Below are positions 6,787 to 8,108 of a DNA stretch of 8,108 nt, one piece after another. The translations under genes and the position numbers were made by a program. Each line of letters starts with the position of its first letter. Positions within the stretch are counted from its first letter, which is position 1. Location of the stretch: the NCBI GenBank assembly GCA_035654835.1, contig DASRVZ010000171.1, positions 1 to 8,108 on the forward strand, in the 5' to 3' direction. Under the pieces are notes generated by a model. The model saw only the letters and a program-made list of their open reading frames with translations, had not been told where the DNA came from and did not search any database. This DNA comes from UBA4719 sp035654835. GTDB taxonomy: Bacteria; Actinomycetota; Actinomycetes; Actinomycetales; Dermatophilaceae.

Positions 6787-6798
6787 GTGGTTGACCAC
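6787..6798. repeat. Short inverted repeat beside the candidate promoter
   Basis: GTGGT-TG-ACCAC is a perfect 5-bp inverted repeat with a 2-nt centre, overlapping the candidate -10 hexamer. It could be an operator half-site pair, but inverted repeats this short are common by chance in GC-rich DNA. Confidence 0.25.
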
Positions 6799-6802
6799 GC
6801 TA
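6797..6802 (-). promoter_or_regulatory. Candidate -10 element in the gap before the overlapped gene block
   Basis: TAGCGT on the minus strand fits the loose actinobacterial -10 pattern TAnnnT, about 30 nt before the start at 6766. A poor -35 candidate (GAGACG, three of six matches to TTGACA) lies 17 nt further upstream. This is the only gap over 100 bp, so an internal promoter here is plausible, but the evidence is weak and read-through from the phosphatase gene is equally possible. Confidence 0.2.
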
Positions 6803-6848
6803 CTGCCCAGCGCTTCGCTCGTCTCGCCCACCCGCGGTGCGTCCAGCG

Positions 6849-6861
6849 TGACCCAAGGTCA
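6849..6861. repeat. Short inverted repeat downstream of the HAD phosphatase gene
   Basis: TGACC-CAA-GGTCA, 5-bp arms with a 3-nt centre, begins 18 nt past the phosphatase stop. The stem is short and no T-run follows on the minus strand, so an intrinsic terminator is unlikely. It may be a protein-binding palindrome or chance. Confidence 0.3.
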
Positions 6862-6878
6862 TCATCCCCGAATCCCGT

Positions 6879-7976
6879 TCAACGCTCCAGCCCCACGGCC
6901 AGGTCAAGCTCGCGCGACAGCGCCGCCCCGTCGCCGGCCAGCGCATCGATCGTCACACCGCGAAGGTCGCGTGCGTCCCAGCCTGCCCTCAACGCCGCAC
7001 GCAGCCGTTCGTTGACGGCCCCACCCCGCGCCACGACCAGCTCACCAGCCCTCGACACCCGCGCCGACGCCGCGCCGCAGATCCACCGCGAAGGGTCAGT
7101 GGCGTCTTGTACAGCCTCCGCGTAGGCCGAATGCAGCGAACGCAGATCGGTTGCCACGTAGCGCGGCCGAGCCGCCGGCTCCGCCCCTGCCACGTCTGCC
7201 CAACCGTGAACGCCCCCTAACACGAACAGCGAGTCCATCCCCACCGCAGCTGCCCCCACGATGTCCGTATCAAGGCGATCTCCGATCGCAAGCGTGCGCC
7301 CGATGTCAGTACCAAGGACTGAGGCGCTCAACTCATATAGCGGGGCGTTCGGCTTGCCAACGTTGACCGGATCGACGCTGACTGCCGAACGGACCGCGGC
7401 GACGAGCGCACCGTTTCCGGGTGCCAGTCCCCTGTCGGTCGGCAGGGTGCTGTCGATGTTCGTCGCAACCCAGAAGGCGCCAGCCTGAACGGCATAGGCG
7501 ACCTCCGCGAGATCGGCCCATCCGACGTTCGCCCCATATCCCTGTACGACCGCGACGACGGGCTCCTCCGATCGGATCCGCTGAGGTGAAACCGGCAGAA
7601 GGCCCGCTTCCTCGAGAGCGAGGGCGACCCCTGGCCCACCAACTCCCAGGACCATGGATCCGGCCGGGCAGCGTTGTGCCACAAGGCGGGCGGCGGCCTG
7701 TGCGCTGGTCACTATGCGGGCTCCGGTGCCGGGCAGCCCCAGCTCGTCGAGCTGGTCGGACACCTCAGACGGCGTACGTGACGCATTGTTGGTGGCGTAG
7801 ACAACGAGCACGCCTGCGGAGAGCGCGGACAACAATGACTCCACGGCATGTGGCACAACCTGGTGACCGCGGTAGACGACACCGTCCAGATCACACACGA
7901 CGCCGTCGTAGGCATCGATCAGGGCGACCGTCGACCTGGCGATGCCATTCACGGGTGACTTCGCTGCAGAATCCAT
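6879..7976 (-). CDS. HAD-superfamily NagD-type phosphatase, probable glycerol-3-phosphate phosphatase
   Basis: A 365-aa class II HAD phosphatase. Motif I is DLDGVVY (29-35), with nucleophile D29 and acid/base D31. Motif II is ATNNASR (61-67), motif III contains the Lys of GKPNAP (207-212, K208), and motif IV is GDRLDTD (232-238). The cap domain lies between motifs II and III (about 90-200), with LPTDRGLAPGNG (178-189). About 80 C-terminal residues (285-365) extend beyond the core, as in the M. tuberculosis homologue Rv1692, which dephosphorylates glycerol-3-phosphate from phospholipid recycling. The start chosen is the ATG at 7976-7974, with GGTGAG 4 nt upstream. TTG at 8000 and GTGs at 7988 and 7985 are possible earlier starts adding up to eight non-conserved residues. 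HAD assignment is firm; substrate is inferred from position and homology. Confidence 0.93.
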   Translation of the reverse strand: MDSAAKSPVNGIARSTVALIDAYDGVVCDLDGVVYRGHQVVPHAVESLLSALSAGVLVVYATNNASRTPSEVSDQLDELGLPGTGARIVTSAQAAARLVAQRCPAGSMVLGVGGPGVALALEEAGLLPVSPQRIRSEEPVVAVVQGYGANVGWADLAEVAYAVQAGAFWVATNIDSTLPTDRGLAPGNGALVAAVRSAVSVDPVNVGKPNAPLYELSASVLGTDIGRTLAIGDRLDTDIVGAAAVGMDSLFVLGGVHGWADVAGAEPAARPRYVATDLRSLHSAYAEAVQDATDPSRWICGAASARVSRAGELVVARGGAVNERLRAALRAGWDARDLRGVTIDALAGDGAALSRELDLAVGLER

Positions 7977-8016
7977 GTCTCTCACCACGCCATTGTCCAA
8001 CCTGAGGCTTCAGCGG

Positions 8017-8108
8017 CTAGGTCGAGGTCGGCGCGGCCACAAGACGGTCCAACCCGGTCGCCTCTACGTCATACCGACTGGCGGGTCCTCCCTGCGAACG
8101 CCAGAATC
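8017..8108 (-). CDS. Possible C-terminal end of the upstream gene (partial)
   Basis: One minus-strand frame is open from the window edge to a TAG at 8019-8017, encoding 29 residues ending DRLVAAPTST. The other two minus frames stop sooner. The stop lies 40 nt before the phosphatase start, a normal operon spacing. In M. tuberculosis the gene at this position (Rv1691) encodes a TPR-like protein, but the fragment is too short and unremarkable to identify. GC at third positions is only moderately high, so the coding call is tentative. Confidence 0.35.
   Translation of the reverse strand, partial: FWRSQGGPASRYDVEATGLDRLVAAPTST

Noticed and set aside
6006..6794. Plus-strand open frame with hydrophobic FFAADFF-type repeats resembling a membrane protein
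   Set aside because: The repeats are the reverse complement of the Lys/Ala codons on the minus strand; the minus frame has a strong ribosome-binding site and operon context.
6849..6861. Possible intrinsic terminator after the phosphatase gene
   Set aside because: The stem is only 5 bp and no T-run follows it on the minus strand.
7421..8005. Plus-strand open frame (194 aa) opposite the phosphatase gene
   Set aside because: It is Arg/Pro-rich, antisense to a HAD gene with all four motifs intact, and has no identifiable domain.

Overview
The window is about 8.1 kb of high-GC DNA. It carries one long co-directional gene block, entirely on the minus strand. Gene content and order match a conserved actinobacterial housekeeping neighbourhood, the Mycobacterium tuberculosis Rv1691-Rv1698 region: HAD phosphatase, small protein, tlyA, nadK/ppnK, recN, steA, steB/mctB. 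GC-biased codon use and GTG starts also indicate an actinomycete. The genus cannot be fixed from this sequence. The locus differs from the M. tuberculosis arrangement in having a Lys/Ala-tailed protein between the phosphatase and the small gene, and a membrane-protein gene directly after steB where M. tuberculosis has pyrG.

In transcription order (right to left): the probable 3' end of an upstream gene (8108-8017); a NagD-type HAD phosphatase resembling mycobacterial glycerol-3-phosphate phosphatase (7976-6879); a 112-bp intergenic gap with small inverted repeats and a weak candidate promoter; a 177-aa phasin-like or histone-H1-like protein with a Lys/Ala repeat tail (6766-6233); a 90-aa acidic protein of unknown function (6236-5964); the S4-domain rRNA 2'-O-methyltransferase TlyA (5967-5149); NAD kinase (5152-4220); RecN (4194-2401); SteA (2404-1202); SteB/MctB (1205-246); and the N-terminal 83 codons of a membrane protein that runs off the left edge (249-1).

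From 6766 to the left edge every junction except one is a 4-nt ATGA or GTGA stop/start overlap, six in all. The exception is a 25-nt gap between nadK and recN. This indicates a single translationally coupled operon. The roles are mixed: ribosome modification (TlyA), NADP supply (NadK), double-strand-break repair (RecN), and cell-envelope separation (SteA/SteB plus the coupled membrane protein). The Lys/Ala-tailed protein and the small acidic protein have no assigned function. No stretch over 300 bases lacks a gene, and I see no tRNA, rRNA, CRISPR array, insertion sequence or prophage element. The region is mostly ordinary core genome. The uncharacterised parts are the Lys/Ala-tailed protein, the small acidic protein and the membrane protein coupled to steB.
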